A stretch of DNA of 64,000 bases from assembly GCA_963692995.1 (NCBI GenBank), contig OY843611.1, forward strand, positions 2,666,001-2,730,000, written 5' to 3'. The notes beneath the pieces are model-generated. The model was not told the origin of the DNA. It did not search any database and saw nothing but the letters and a program-made list of their open reading frames with translations. Position numbers and translations under genes: made by a program. This DNA comes from Bin87 sp963692995 (lineage in GTDB: Bacteria > Chloroflexota > Dehalococcoidia > Lucifugimonadales > UBA3495). This document shows positions 32,514 to 41,419 of this stretch, one piece after another; the first letter of the stretch is position 1; each line of letters begins with the position of its first letter.

Positions 32514-33497
32514 GTGACGACGTTTTACCGTCATTCCAGCAACCGAGGGCCGGGGTTGGTGCTGGCGCTGGCCGGCGGCGTCGGCGGAGCCAAACTGGCC
32601 CTGGGCTTGGCGAAGATCCTGCCGCCGGAACTCCTGGTAATCGCCGTCAATACCGGCGACGATGAGGAGTTCCATGGGCTGCACGTGTCTCCCGACCTGG
32701 ACACCATGACTTATACCCTGTCGGGACTGTACAACCCGGAGACCGGCTGGGGCATTGCCGGCGACTCCTTTGAGACCCTCCAAATGCTCACCCGGCTGGG
32801 CGCGGACACCTGGTTCAACTTGGGCAGCCGCGATTTCGCCATGCACATCCGCCGCACCGATTTGCTCCGCCGGGGCGCGACCCTCTCCCAGGTGACGGCC
32901 CGGCTGACGACTGCGTTGGGCATTCGACACTCCATCGTGCCCATGAGCGACCAGCCGGTTCGCACGACGCTGGAAACCGACGCCGGCGCCCTGGCAATGC
33001 AGGAGTATTTCGTCAAGCATCGGGCCGAGCCGGTGGTGCGTTCCATCCGTTACGACGGGGCCGAGCGCGCCCAACCGTCGCCCGGGTTCGCCGCCGCCCT
33101 GCGGGACGCCGCCACCATCGTTCTCTGCCCATCCAACCCGTTCTTGAGCGTGGCGCCAATCCTTGCCATCCCCGGCGTCCGCAACGCCATGGCCGAACAC
33201 CAGGGGCGGCGCATTGCCGTCAGCCCAATCGTAGGAGGCGCCGCCGTGCGCGGGCCAGCGGGGAAGATAATGGCCGAGCTGGGCGTGGAGGTTTCCGCCG
33301 TTGGAGTGGCCCGGGAGTATCGCGGCATATGCGACGTGCTGGCCCTCGACTCACAGGACGCGGGACTGGCCGACGCCGTTGCCGCCGCGGGAATTGAGCC
33401 GGCGGTGCTGCCCACTATAATGGAGACCGACGACGACAAAATCGCGCTGGCGCGGCAGGTCCTGGAACTGGCCGCCCCGGCAGAGGCGACCGTATGA
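32514..33497 (+). CDS. cofD: 2-phospho-L-lactate transferase CofD
   Basis: 327 residues, GTG start 3 bp after the cofH stop. N-terminal VLALAGGVGGAKLALGLAK is the glycine-rich nucleotide loop; VNTGDDEEFHGLHVSPDLDT and NLGSRDFAMHIRRT are the conserved substrate-binding blocks of CofD/FbiA. It transfers a phospholactyl (or phosphoenolpyruvyl) group from the guanosine-diphosphate intermediate to FO, making F420-0 or dehydro-F420-0. Which three-carbon unit is used cannot be read from the sequence. The stop overlaps the cofC start by 4 bp (ATGA). Confidence 0.95.
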   Translation: MTTFYRHSSNRGPGLVLALAGGVGGAKLALGLAKILPPELLVIAVNTGDDEEFHGLHVSPDLDTMTYTLSGLYNPETGWGIAGDSFETLQMLTRLGADTWFNLGSRDFAMHIRRTDLLRRGATLSQVTARLTTALGIRHSIVPMSDQPVRTTLETDAGALAMQEYFVKHRAEPVVRSIRYDGAERAQPSPGFAAALRDAATIVLCPSNPFLSVAPILAIPGVRNAMAEHQGRRIAVSPIVGGAAVRGPAGKIMAELGVEVSAVGVAREYRGICDVLALDSQDAGLADAVAAAGIEPAVLPTIMETDDDKIALARQVLELAAPAEATV

Positions 33498-34183
33498 TAA
33501 TGGCTTCCGAAAATCAGTCCGCCCCCACCGTTGTGCCGCTGGTTCCCATGAAACCGCTGGCCAACTGCAAAACCCGGTTGTCGCGAGTGATGACCGTGCA
33601 GGATCGGGAGGACTTGACCATGGGAATGCTGCGCCGGGTGCTGCTGGCCGTCCGCGGCGCCGGGGCCGATCCTTTCTGGGTAGTGGGCGGCGACGACCGC
33701 ATCCGCAATCTGGCCCGCACCTTTGGGGCCAACTGGATGGAGGACCTGGGCCGCAACCTCAACGATACGATTACCAAGTCATTCGAGACTGCCCGGCTGC
33801 GCGGCGTGTCGGCGCTGTACCTCCCCGGCGATCTGCCCTTCATCAAGCCCGGCGACATTCACCAGCTGATCCGCAGCGCCCAGCACCAGCACAATATCAC
33901 CCTGTCCCCGGCGCGGCGGGACGGCGGCACTAACGCCATCCTGGTGCCTTATGATCTGATACCGTACTTCCGGCCGGAGTTGGGCAACAACAGTTTCCGC
34001 AAACACGTCGCCACCGCCGCCCGCATGGGGGTGTCTCTGGCGTTCTACTATAGTTCGGGCATGGGATTCGACCTGGACGACGGCTCCGACCTGGATGAGT
34101 ACGAGCACATGGAACCCGGGCTGCTGGAACGTCTGATGGGCCGGAAGCCCGGAAATATCAATCGACAACCCCTGCAATTGTGA
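33494..34183 (+). CDS. cofC: 2-phospho-L-lactate (or PEP) guanylyltransferase CofC
   Basis: 229 residues. It starts inside the cofD stop as ATGA. LVPMKPLANCKTRLSRVM is the nucleotide-binding N-terminus of CofC/FbiD. YLPGDLPFIKPGDIHQLI carries the D-x-P metal-binding motif, and RRDGGTNAILVP is the conserved central loop. It activates a phospho-C3 acid with GTP for CofD. The C-terminal tail after about residue 205 is variable. Together with the two preceding genes it gives all steps to F420-0. The glutamate ligase (CofE/FbiB) is not in the window. Confidence 0.92.
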   Translation: MIMASENQSAPTVVPLVPMKPLANCKTRLSRVMTVQDREDLTMGMLRRVLLAVRGAGADPFWVVGGDDRIRNLARTFGANWMEDLGRNLNDTITKSFETARLRGVSALYLPGDLPFIKPGDIHQLIRSAQHQHNITLSPARRDGGTNAILVPYDLIPYFRPELGNNSFRKHVATAARMGVSLAFYYSSGMGFDLDDGSDLDEYEHMEPGLLERLMGRKPGNINRQPLQL

Positions 34184-34189
34184 CGTCTT

Positions 34190-35176
34190 ATGGCTGATAA
34201 AGTACAACTGGGCTGCCTGCTGCCCACCCGGGGCCTGCTGCTGGAAGAGCGCAAGCCCACCGACGCGGAATCCGTCCTGCGGCTGGCCACGTGGGCCGAG
34301 GAGGCCGGCCTGGACTCGGTGTGGGTCGGCGACAGTCTGACCGCCAAGCCCCGGCTGGAGACGATGACCACCCTGGCCGCCATCGCCGCCCGCACGTCTC
34401 GCGTCCGGCTGGGCAGCGCCGTGATGCTGCTGGCGCTGCGCCACCCGACGCTGCTGGCCCAGATGATGGGCACCGTGGACCTTATTTCCGGCGGCCGGCT
34501 ACAGCTCGGCGTCGGCGTCGGCGGCGCGTTCAACGCCATGCAGCAGGCGGAATGGCGCAACGCCGACGTGAACCGGCGCACCCGAGCCTCACGCCTGGAA
34601 GAGATGTTGCAGGTGATCAAGGGCCTCGGCTCCGGCCAGCCCTTCACCTTTGACGGCCGCCATTTCCAGCTGGACGACGTGGTGATGCAACCCGCGCCGG
34701 TTCAATCCAGGGGCGTGCCGGTGTATCTGGGCGTCCACTGGCACGGGCGGGACGACGGACAAGGAACCCGGCGGGAACGACAGGCCCGCCGCGCCGCGCG
34801 ACTGGCCGACGGCATCATCTCAATTTCGGCCACGCCCGACGAGTTCGTGGAAATGACCGACACCGTGCGCGGCTACTGCCCGGAATACGGGCGAAACCCC
34901 GATGATATGTCCTCGGTGATGTACCTGACGGTGAACTTGGACGAGGACGTCGCCAAGGCCGAGGCCGAGGCCGAGGATTGGCTGCTGGGCTACTACGGCG
35001 CGAACATCTGGGGCGACCGCTGGGGCCCCTTTGGCGGTGCCGAGCGAGTGCGGGAGCGCATCCACGCCTACGCCGCAGCCGGCGCCGACCAGATAATAGT
35101 GCGGTTCGCCAGCTATCGCCAGGAGGAGCAGATGCAGACTTTCCTGGAACAGGTGGCACCCGATTTCCGGCGCTAA
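34190..35176 (+). CDS. LLM-class F420/flavin-dependent oxidoreductase in the cof operon
   Basis: 328 residues, starting 7 bp after cofC. Luciferase-like fold: LATWAEEAGLDSVWVGDS, LAAIAARTSRVRLGSAVMLLALRHPTLLA, DLISGGRLQLGVGVGG. The latter blocks match F420-dependent members (F420-dependent glucose-6-phosphate dehydrogenase/MER type) better than the AEHH-type monooxygenases elsewhere in the window. An insertion near residues 180-205 is rich in Arg and Gln (GTRRERQARR). Being co-transcribed with the F420 biosynthetic genes, it is the best candidate for a direct F420 user here. The substrate is unknown. Confidence 0.85.
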   Translation: MADKVQLGCLLPTRGLLLEERKPTDAESVLRLATWAEEAGLDSVWVGDSLTAKPRLETMTTLAAIAARTSRVRLGSAVMLLALRHPTLLAQMMGTVDLISGGRLQLGVGVGGAFNAMQQAEWRNADVNRRTRASRLEEMLQVIKGLGSGQPFTFDGRHFQLDDVVMQPAPVQSRGVPVYLGVHWHGRDDGQGTRRERQARRAARLADGIISISATPDEFVEMTDTVRGYCPEYGRNPDDMSSVMYLTVNLDEDVAKAEAEAEDWLLGYYGANIWGDRWGPFGGAERVRERIHAYAAAGADQIIVRFASYRQEEQMQTFLEQVAPDFRR

Positions 35177-35214
35177 CCCGATGCAGTCCATCCTCCCGAT
35201 AGCGAGCTAGACCC

Positions 35215-35988
35215 GTGTATCCCATCGACTTGACCGGCCAAAATGCGGTCATCTTCGGCGTCGCCAACGACCGCAGCATCGCCTGGGCCATCGCCCGCAC
35301 TCTGGCCCAGGCCGGAGCGCGCATCGCGCTGACCTACCAGAATGACCGCCTCAAGAGCAGAGTGGCGCGGCTGGCCGAAACCCTGGACGACGCCCTGATC
35401 TTCCCGTGCGACGCATCCGACGACGAACAGATTCAGGCCGTGTTCCAGGGCGTGCAGGCCGAGATGGGATCGCTGTCAGCGCTGGTGCACAGCATCGCCT
35501 TCGCCAACCGGGATGATCTGGCGGGCCGCCTGGCCGACACCGGGCGCGAGGGCTTCCGGCTGGCGCTGGAGATCAGTGCCTTTACGCTGTTGCCCATGGT
35601 CCGCTACGCCGCGCCCCTAATGACGGAAGGGGGCAGCGTCATCGCCATGACCTTCCAGGCCGCCCGCCGCGTTTATCCCGGTTACAACGTTATGGGAACT
35701 GCCAAGGCGGCGCTGGAGCACGAAATCCGACAACTGGCCTATGAATACGGCGGCGACAACATACGGGTGAACGCCATTTCCGCCGGCCCGGTGGATACGC
35801 TGGCCGCGCGGGGCATCGGCGGCTTTCTGGATATGCGCCGCGCCCACGCGGAGAAGGCGCCTCTGCGCCGCAATATCACCGCCGACGAAGTGGCGAATAC
35901 GGCGCTGTTCCTGTGCAGCGACTTGTCCAGCGGGGTAACCGGAGCAGTGCTCCCGGTAGATGCCGGCTATCACATCATGGCGGTGTGA
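35215..35988 (+). CDS. fabI: Enoyl-ACP reductase (FabI-type SDR)
   Basis: 257 residues, GTG start. Short-chain dehydrogenase of the FabI subgroup: FGVANDRSIAWAIARTLAQAG is the NAD-binding motif with the FabI-specific N-x-(R/K)SIA form, LVHSIAFANRDDLAGRL follows, and the catalytic pair is in VYPGYNVMGTAKAALE (Tyr-x6-Lys). AGPVDTLAARGIGGF and GAVLPVDAGYHI close the fold. It would reduce trans-2-enoyl-ACP in fatty-acid synthesis. Position at the end of the cof operon is unusual and could be simple co-transcription. A role as an SDR acting on an F420 intermediate cannot be excluded but has no direct support. Confidence 0.82.
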   Translation: MYPIDLTGQNAVIFGVANDRSIAWAIARTLAQAGARIALTYQNDRLKSRVARLAETLDDALIFPCDASDDEQIQAVFQGVQAEMGSLSALVHSIAFANRDDLAGRLADTGREGFRLALEISAFTLLPMVRYAAPLMTEGGSVIAMTFQAARRVYPGYNVMGTAKAALEHEIRQLAYEYGGDNIRVNAISAGPVDTLAARGIGGFLDMRRAHAEKAPLRRNITADEVANTALFLCSDLSSGVTGAVLPVDAGYHIMAV

Positions 35989-36050
35989 AGCAGCTTCGCG
36001 GTTCTTGGGCATTCAGGAACCACGGACGATTTCCAACGGCCCAAGCCCGG

Positions 36051-36776
36051 CTAGATGCCTTCCAGCTGTTGACGGTCTGCGGCGGCTTTCTCGTTGAGCC
36101 CCAGTTTGGTGTACGCTTTAGCCCGGTTGGCCCAGGCTTCCCGATGACGGGGGTCGAGGGCGATGGCCTTGGTGAACTGGTCCACCGCTTCGCGCACCCG
36201 CCCCTGGTTGAAGAGGGACAGGCCCAGTTCCGTCATACCGGCGGCGGTAAGTGGTCGAGTTATCTTCAACGGCATTACGGCGAAGGCTGGCGCGAGTTCG
36301 TCGCTGGGCTCCGACGCTTGTGTCGCCGCGGCGACCTCGCCGGGCGAGGCGGTTTGAGGCGGGAGCGTGGCGCCGGCATCGGCAGCAGCTTCCGCAGCGG
36401 AAGCCAGCGTTGGCTCCGGCGCGTCAGCCGGCTCGCCGCCGGCGTCGGCCGTGGCGTAGGGACGGGTCAGTTCCCATCCGCAGTTGGTGCAGAAAGAGGG
36501 GCCGGATTCGTGGGTGTGCTGGCAGCGGGGACAGGATACCGTATTGTCCTGCTCGCCGTCGGTGGCCAGAGGCGGACGGGCCCGCATGAACACCAGGGAC
36601 AGCATCGGCAACATGCAGAAAATGGTCAGCCACTCGTAGAAACCCGGGATGAGGCCCACCGCCGGGATAGCCGCGGCTGCGGCCCACAGCAACGGGTTTC
36701 TCCCTTTGTTGCGGGCTAATCGCGCAGTCCAGGCGACCACGAACAGCAATGACAATATCTGAAGAATCTCGTTCAT
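36051..36776 (-). CDS. Membrane-anchored zinc-ribbon/TPR protein
   Basis: 241 residues from the ATG at 36776. Two transmembrane helices at the N-terminus (ILQILSLLFVVAWTARLA and LLWAAAAAIPAVGLIPGF), a third hydrophobic stretch WLTIFCMLPMLSLVFM, then a zinc ribbon CPRC...CTNC (about 80-100), a long Ala/Pro/Glu-rich linker, and a C-terminal pair of TPR units (ELGLSLFNQGRVREAVDQFTKAIALDP and AWANRAKAYTKLGLNEKA). The zinc ribbon and TPR face the cytoplasm if the helices form hairpins; topology is not certain. Function unknown, probably protein-protein contact. Divergent from the FBPase gene. Confidence 0.75.
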   Translation of the reverse strand: MNEILQILSLLFVVAWTARLARNKGRNPLLWAAAAAIPAVGLIPGFYEWLTIFCMLPMLSLVFMRARPPLATDGEQDNTVSCPRCQHTHESGPSFCTNCGWELTRPYATADAGGEPADAPEPTLASAAEAAADAGATLPPQTASPGEVAAATQASEPSDELAPAFAVMPLKITRPLTAAGMTELGLSLFNQGRVREAVDQFTKAIALDPRHREAWANRAKAYTKLGLNEKAAADRQQLEGI

Positions 36777-36904
36777 TTTTACCCGATTACCAATTTTTCC
36801 CGTATCATTATAACTGCAAAATCTTAAGCGGGGCAAACGTGGCTTGCGATTGGCTCGGTATGTGGACAGCCGGCAGCCCTGGCAGAGTCAAAGGCCGTCG
36901 CAAA

Positions 36905-36934
36905 TTGACAGTTCAACCGCCCCGATGCTATCGT
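36905..36934 (+). promoter_or_regulatory. Candidate promoter of the class V FBPase gene
   Basis: A perfect TTGACA at 36905, an 18-base spacer, and TATCGT at 36929 preceded by TGC (extended -10). It leaves a leader of about 80 bases before 37021. A second -10-like TATAAC is at 36809. Confidence 0.5.
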
Positions 36935-37020
36935 GCCATTGGGCAACCGGCCCGTACCGGAAGCATTGTATCGCGCCAGCAGGCATTGCCGGCCCGCTGG
37001 GCGCCGGAGGGAGAACTCAG

Positions 37021-38199
37021 ATGGATTTGACGATTTCCGTGCTCAAGGCCGACGTCGGTTCAATCGGCGGCCACACCAGACCATCGGAACGCATGATGAC
37101 CGCCGTGAACGCCGCCACCGAGCGGGCGGTCCGGGATGGCCTCCTCATCGATGCCTACGTCGGGCATACCGGTGATGACATCTGCATCACCTCCACCCAC
37201 ACCCGGGGCGACAACGACGAGGCAGTCCACCAGTTCGCCTGGAACACGTTCCTGGAAGCCACCGACATCGCCCGCGAGTACGGTTTGTACGGAGCCGGAC
37301 AGGACCTGCTGGTTGACGCTCCCTCCGGCAACATTCGCGGCGCTGGCCCCGCGGTGGCCGAGATAACCTTCGAGCACGACCCCATCAAGACCAACCCCAT
37401 GCGCCCCGCCGAATCCTTCTTTGTGCTGGCCGCCGACAAGTGCGGCCCTGGCGCGTACAACCTGCCTATGTTCCTGGGCTTCGCCGATCCCATGTACTGC
37501 GCCGGCTTGATGCTTCCCCGCCTGGGCGACGGGTTCACCTTCAACATCATCGACATGGATAACACCGCTGGCGACAGCATCATCTCGCTGAACGCTCCGG
37601 AGGACTACTACCGCATCACGGTACTGCTGCGGGACAACGAGCGGTTCGCCATCGAGAGCATCACGTCCCGGTACAGCGGCCAAACCGCCGCCGCGGTGTC
37701 CGCCACCCGTCTGCACAATATCGCCGGCAGCTACACCGGCAAGGATGATCCGGTGGCCATCGTGCGCAACCAGGGCATCTTCCCGGCGCCCGAAGAGTTG
37801 ATCTCCCCCTACACCAAGGCCCATTACATCGGCGGCGACGCGCGGGGTTCGCACGTGATGCCACTGATGCCGGTGCCCATCAACACCGCCGTAACGGGCA
37901 TGTACTGCCTGCCCCTGGTGTCCTGCGTGGGGTTCAGCATTAACGGCGCGGGCAAGTTTTCCGACTCTACCACCGACTTCTTCGACAACCCGGCCTGGGA
38001 TCATACCCGCCAGTTGGCCCAGGAGAAAGGCGTGGCCATGCGCGCGCAGGGCTGGTCCGGCGCGGCCATGCTCCCCCATGGCGAACTGGAATACTCGGGC
38101 TTCCGCCAGAGCATTGGCGACTTGGTGGCCCGCTTCGCCATCCGCGCCAACGGCCACCAGCCGGCGGCGGAAGCGGCGGCTACCGCAGACAACGACTGA
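37021..38199 (+). CDS. Class V fructose-1,6-bisphosphate aldolase/phosphatase
   Basis: 392 residues from the ATG at 37021, chosen because GGAGGGAG precedes it and MDLTISVLKADVGSIGGH matches the family start exactly. Conserved blocks: GHTGDDICITSTHTRG, FADPMYCAGLMLP, and SGFRQSIGDLVARF near the end. In characterised archaeal and deep-branching bacterial homologs one active site has both aldolase and phosphatase activity and makes fructose-6-phosphate directly from triose phosphates, a marker of gluconeogenic flux. A Mg-dependent octamer in the cytoplasm. Most mesophilic bacteria lack this class. No other glycolytic gene is nearby. Confidence 0.93.
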   Translation: MDLTISVLKADVGSIGGHTRPSERMMTAVNAATERAVRDGLLIDAYVGHTGDDICITSTHTRGDNDEAVHQFAWNTFLEATDIAREYGLYGAGQDLLVDAPSGNIRGAGPAVAEITFEHDPIKTNPMRPAESFFVLAADKCGPGAYNLPMFLGFADPMYCAGLMLPRLGDGFTFNIIDMDNTAGDSIISLNAPEDYYRITVLLRDNERFAIESITSRYSGQTAAAVSATRLHNIAGSYTGKDDPVAIVRNQGIFPAPEELISPYTKAHYIGGDARGSHVMPLMPVPINTAVTGMYCLPLVSCVGFSINGAGKFSDSTTDFFDNPAWDHTRQLAQEKGVAMRAQGWSGAAMLPHGELEYSGFRQSIGDLVARFAIRANGHQPAAEAAATADND

Positions 38200-38218
38200 C
38201 GAGAACCCCACGACTCAA

Positions 38219-38255
38219 ACAGGCCGGGGCGGGTTGCAAACCTGCCCCGGCCTGT
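38219..38255 (+). terminator. Hairpin after the FBPase gene
   Basis: ACAGGCCGGGGCGGG pairs with CCTGCCCCGGCCTGT around TTGCAAA, one mismatch. No T-run. It lies 20 bp after the FBPase stop and can serve both this gene and the convergent aminotransferase. Confidence 0.65.
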
Positions 38256-38290
38256 CGCTTGGCACGACTTGCCCTGGTACGACTCGCCAA

Positions 38291-39478
38291 CTATTCTGCG
38301 AAAATTCCGTTCCGCTCAAAGATGTTCGCCAGTTCGGCGATGCCGGCCGAAACGGTCTCAGCCGTAGGGTGGCCGAAGCAGAGGCGGGCCATGTTGGCGC
38401 CCTTGCCTTCGGGGGAGAACATCGTGCCGTTGTAGTAGCCGACGCCTTCCCGGAAGGACTGCTCCTGGAAACCGGCCAGGTCGGTGCCTTCGGGCATGGT
38501 CAGCCACACGTAGAGGCCGCCTTCCGGCCGGGACCAGGTGGCCCGGTTGCCGAAGCGCTCGCCCAGCGCCGCCAGCATGGCGTCCCGCTTGACCTGTAAC
38601 GCCCGGTTCTCCTCGTCAATGTGTTCGTACATCTCGCTACGGAGATATTCATTGACTGCCAGCGCGGCGAACTGGTTGACGCCGCCGGACTTGAAGCTCA
38701 GGGCCCGCTCCCGCACCGCTTCCGGCGCGACCATGTAACCCATGCGGACGCCCGGCGCGATGATCTTGGACATGGAGCCGACGTACAGCGTCTGGCCGCT
38801 GTCGTCCAGGCTGCTCATTGAGGTCACGTCCGCGCCCTCGAAGCGCAGGTCAACGTAGCAGTCGTCCTCCACCACGGGGACGCCGTGGCTGGCGCAGACC
38901 TCCAGCGTGCGTTGGCGACGTTCCAGGGTCATGGTCCAGCCCAGGGGGTTCTGGAAGGTGGGGATGGAGTAGAGAAACTTGACGCGACGGCCGGCGGCCG
39001 TCTGGGCCCGGATGGTCTCGTCCAACGCCTCGGGAATGAGGCCGTCGTTGTCGCACCGGACGCCCACCACGTTGGCGCCCCACAGGCGCATCTGGCGCAT
39101 GGTGCCCAGGTACACGTACTCTTCGGTCAGCAGCACGTCGCCGGGGTCGGTCAACGCCTGGATCAGCATATTGATGGCTTCCCCGGAGCCGGAAGTCAGG
39201 ATGATGTCGTCGGGCGACACATCCATCCGGCGGTCCCGCCGGAGTTTCTCCGCCACCAGTTCGCGGAGCGGCGGGTAGCCGGCGGAAACCGGATAGTAGG
39301 CCAAATCGCGCCCCTCCCGCTCCAGGGCCACCCGCAGCGCGTCGGCCAGGCCGGTCAGCGGCAGAGTGTCGGGGTCGGGATAGGCCACCGCGAAGTCGTA
39401 AGTGGCGTGGCGGTTTGCGCCGCGGGTGGTGATGGGCGCGCGTTCCGCGAACAGGCTGTCGTAATTGAACTGGGTCAT
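38291..39478 (-). CDS. Class I/II aminotransferase (MocR/LysN-like fold type I PLP enzyme)
   Basis: 395 residues from the ATG at 39478, with GGAGG upstream. Fold type I: YDFAVAYPDPDTLP at the start, LAYYPVSAGYPPLRELVA, ILTSGSGEAINMLIQALTDPGD, then SIPTFQNPLGWTMT, EDDCYVDLRF with the ring-binding Asp region, and GSMSKIIAPGVRMGY containing the Schiff-base lysine. It resembles 2-aminoadipate/multi-substrate aminotransferases related to MocR C-terminal domains, but lacks a DNA-binding domain. The amino-group donor and keto acid are not predictable. It is transcribed toward the FBPase gene with shared terminator sequence between. Confidence 0.88.
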   Translation of the reverse strand: MTQFNYDSLFAERAPITTRGANRHATYDFAVAYPDPDTLPLTGLADALRVALEREGRDLAYYPVSAGYPPLRELVAEKLRRDRRMDVSPDDIILTSGSGEAINMLIQALTDPGDVLLTEEYVYLGTMRQMRLWGANVVGVRCDNDGLIPEALDETIRAQTAAGRRVKFLYSIPTFQNPLGWTMTLERRQRTLEVCASHGVPVVEDDCYVDLRFEGADVTSMSSLDDSGQTLYVGSMSKIIAPGVRMGYMVAPEAVRERALSFKSGGVNQFAALAVNEYLRSEMYEHIDEENRALQVKRDAMLAALGERFGNRATWSRPEGGLYVWLTMPEGTDLAGFQEQSFREGVGYYNGTMFSPEGKGANMARLCFGHPTAETVSAGIAELANIFERNGIFAE

Positions 39479-39579
39479 GCGGCAATTCCTCCGGCGAGGG
39501 CGAGGTTCAAGGCGGCGAGGTTCGGCAGGGGCGGTGATTCTGTTCACGCAGCCTGGGTAGTTGGGATTTTAGCACACCG

Positions 39580-41370
39580 CTATTCCACCACCCGGATCGA
39601 CAGGTCGCGCAACTGGGGGGCGTCCACGGGCGACGGCGCGCCGAAGAGCAAGTCGGAGCCGCTCTGGGTCTTGGGGAAGGCGATGACCTCGCGCAGGGAA
39701 TTCGCCCCGGCCAGCATTGCCACCAGTCGGTCGATGCCGGGCGCAATCCCGCCGTGGGGCGGCGCGCCATAGTCGAAGGCTTCCAGGATGTGCCCGAACC
39801 GCTCGTTCACCTGGTCCGGCGAGTAGCCCAGAATGGCGAAAATCTTTTCTTGCATCTCCCGTTGGTGGATGCGGATGCTGCCGCTGGCCAGTTCGGACCC
39901 GTTGCACACCAGGTCGTAAGCGCGGGACGGGATCGCCGACAAGTCGGCGCCGTTCAGCATTTCCTCGCAGCCCGGCGCCGGCGCGGTGAAGGGGTGGTGG
40001 GTGGAGTCCCAACGGCTCGAATCATCGTTCCATTCGAAAAGGGGAAAATCGGTGACGAATGCGAAGGCCAGCACATTGGGGTCGGCCAGCTGCATTTGCG
40101 TTGCCAGATGCTCACGCAAGGCAGCCAGCCATTGGTTGGCTAGCTTGGGCGGACCGGCCAGCAGCACGATGAGGTCGCCGCGGGATGCGCCGGCGCGTTC
40201 CGCCAGGCGGCGTACCCATTCCACCGGCATCCGCAGGCCGGGCGAGAGCAGGGCATCGCCGTCGGCCAGGGTTTCCAGCGCGCCGGCGCCCGTGATCCGC
40301 ACGTGGCTCATGCCGGCAGCTCCAAACTCCTTGGCCGTCTCCTCCAGGCGCCGCATATCGGAGCCGGTGCGGCCGGCCTGCCCCGGCACCGTCATCGCCT
40401 TGATGATGCCGCCGCGATCCAGAATGCCGTGAAAGACGCGGAACTCGGTTTGGGCGGCCAGGTCGCTCACGTCCGCCATCTCCAGGCCGAAGCGCAAATC
40501 GGGCTTGTCGCTGCCGAAACGGGCCATTGCATCGTCGTAGGACAAGCGCGGGAATGGAGTTTTGACTTTGAACTCAGGGGTCAGCTTCCGGATCATCCCG
40601 GCGTAGAGTCCCTCAATCAGGCCCAGCACGTCCTCCTCATTCACGAAGCTCATTTCCAAGTCAAGCTGGGTGAACTCCGGCTGGCGGTCGGCGCGCAGAT
40701 CCTCGTCGCGGAAACAGCGGGCGATCTGGAAATATTTTTCGACGCCGCTAACCATGAGCAGTTGCTTCAACTGCTGGGGCGACTGGGGCAAAGCGTAGAA
40801 ACTGCCGGGCTGCATCCGGCTGGGGACGAGGTAGTCGCGGGCTCCCTCCGGCGTGCTCTTGATGAGAATTGGCGTCTCGATTTCCAGGAAGCCATGCCCG
40901 TCTAGATAGTCGCGGATGTATTTCACTGCCTGGTGACGCAGGCGCAGGTTGTTCTGCATGGCGGGCCGGCGGAGGTCCAAATAGCGATAGCGCAGGCGCA
41001 GGCTTTCGTCGGCGTCAACATCATCGGTGATGTAGAAAGGCGGAGTTAGGGATTGGTTGAGCACAGTGAGGCGCTCGGCCATCACCTCCACATCGCCGGT
41101 GGGCAGCGCCGGGTTTTCCGAGCCGGCCGGCCGGATCCGGACTGTCCCCTCTACCTGGATGCACCATTCGGAGCGCAGCCGCTCCGCCGTTGCGTAGTCA
41201 TCGGTGGGGATTTGTTCGGGATTGAAAACCACCTGAACGAAGCCGGAACGGTCGCGCAGGTCGATGAAAATGATCCCGCCGTGGTCGCGCCTTCGACTGA
41301 CCCAACCGGATAGAGTGGCCGTGGCGCCATCGTGGGCGGCGCGCAGTTCGCCGCAGTCTTGGGTCTTCAG
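39580..41370 (-). CDS. aspS: Aspartyl-tRNA synthetase, apparent CTG start
   Basis: 596 residues. Class II synthetase of bacterial type with N-terminal OB fold (SGWVSRRRDHGGIIFIDLRDRSG), motif 1 (LEIETPILIKSTPEGARDYL), motif 2 (ARCFRDEDLRADRQPEFTQLD), the GAD insert (about 300-430) and motif 3 (GGIAPGIDRLVAML). It charges tRNA-Asp with aspartate; discriminating or non-discriminating (Asp/Asn) status cannot be read with certainty. No ATG, GTG or TTG lies at the conserved N-terminus. A CTG at 41370, eight bases after AGGAG, gives KTQDCGELR exactly at the family start and is taken as the start. The nearest alternative, TTG at 41436, has no ribosome-binding site and would overlap the upstream gene. 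Confidence 0.93.
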   Translation of the reverse strand: MKTQDCGELRAAHDGATATLSGWVSRRRDHGGIIFIDLRDRSGFVQVVFNPEQIPTDDYATAERLRSEWCIQVEGTVRIRPAGSENPALPTGDVEVMAERLTVLNQSLTPPFYITDDVDADESLRLRYRYLDLRRPAMQNNLRLRHQAVKYIRDYLDGHGFLEIETPILIKSTPEGARDYLVPSRMQPGSFYALPQSPQQLKQLLMVSGVEKYFQIARCFRDEDLRADRQPEFTQLDLEMSFVNEEDVLGLIEGLYAGMIRKLTPEFKVKTPFPRLSYDDAMARFGSDKPDLRFGLEMADVSDLAAQTEFRVFHGILDRGGIIKAMTVPGQAGRTGSDMRRLEETAKEFGAAGMSHVRITGAGALETLADGDALLSPGLRMPVEWVRRLAERAGASRGDLIVLLAGPPKLANQWLAALREHLATQMQLADPNVLAFAFVTDFPLFEWNDDSSRWDSTHHPFTAPAPGCEEMLNGADLSAIPSRAYDLVCNGSELASGSIRIHQREMQEKIFAILGYSPDQVNERFGHILEAFDYGAPPHGGIAPGIDRLVAMLAGANSLREVIAFPKTQSGSDLLFGAPSPVDAPQLRDLSIRVVE

Positions 41371-41419
41371 GGTATCAACTCCTGGGCATCGAATGATTTG
41401 GACCGTCCGGCGGGTAAAG

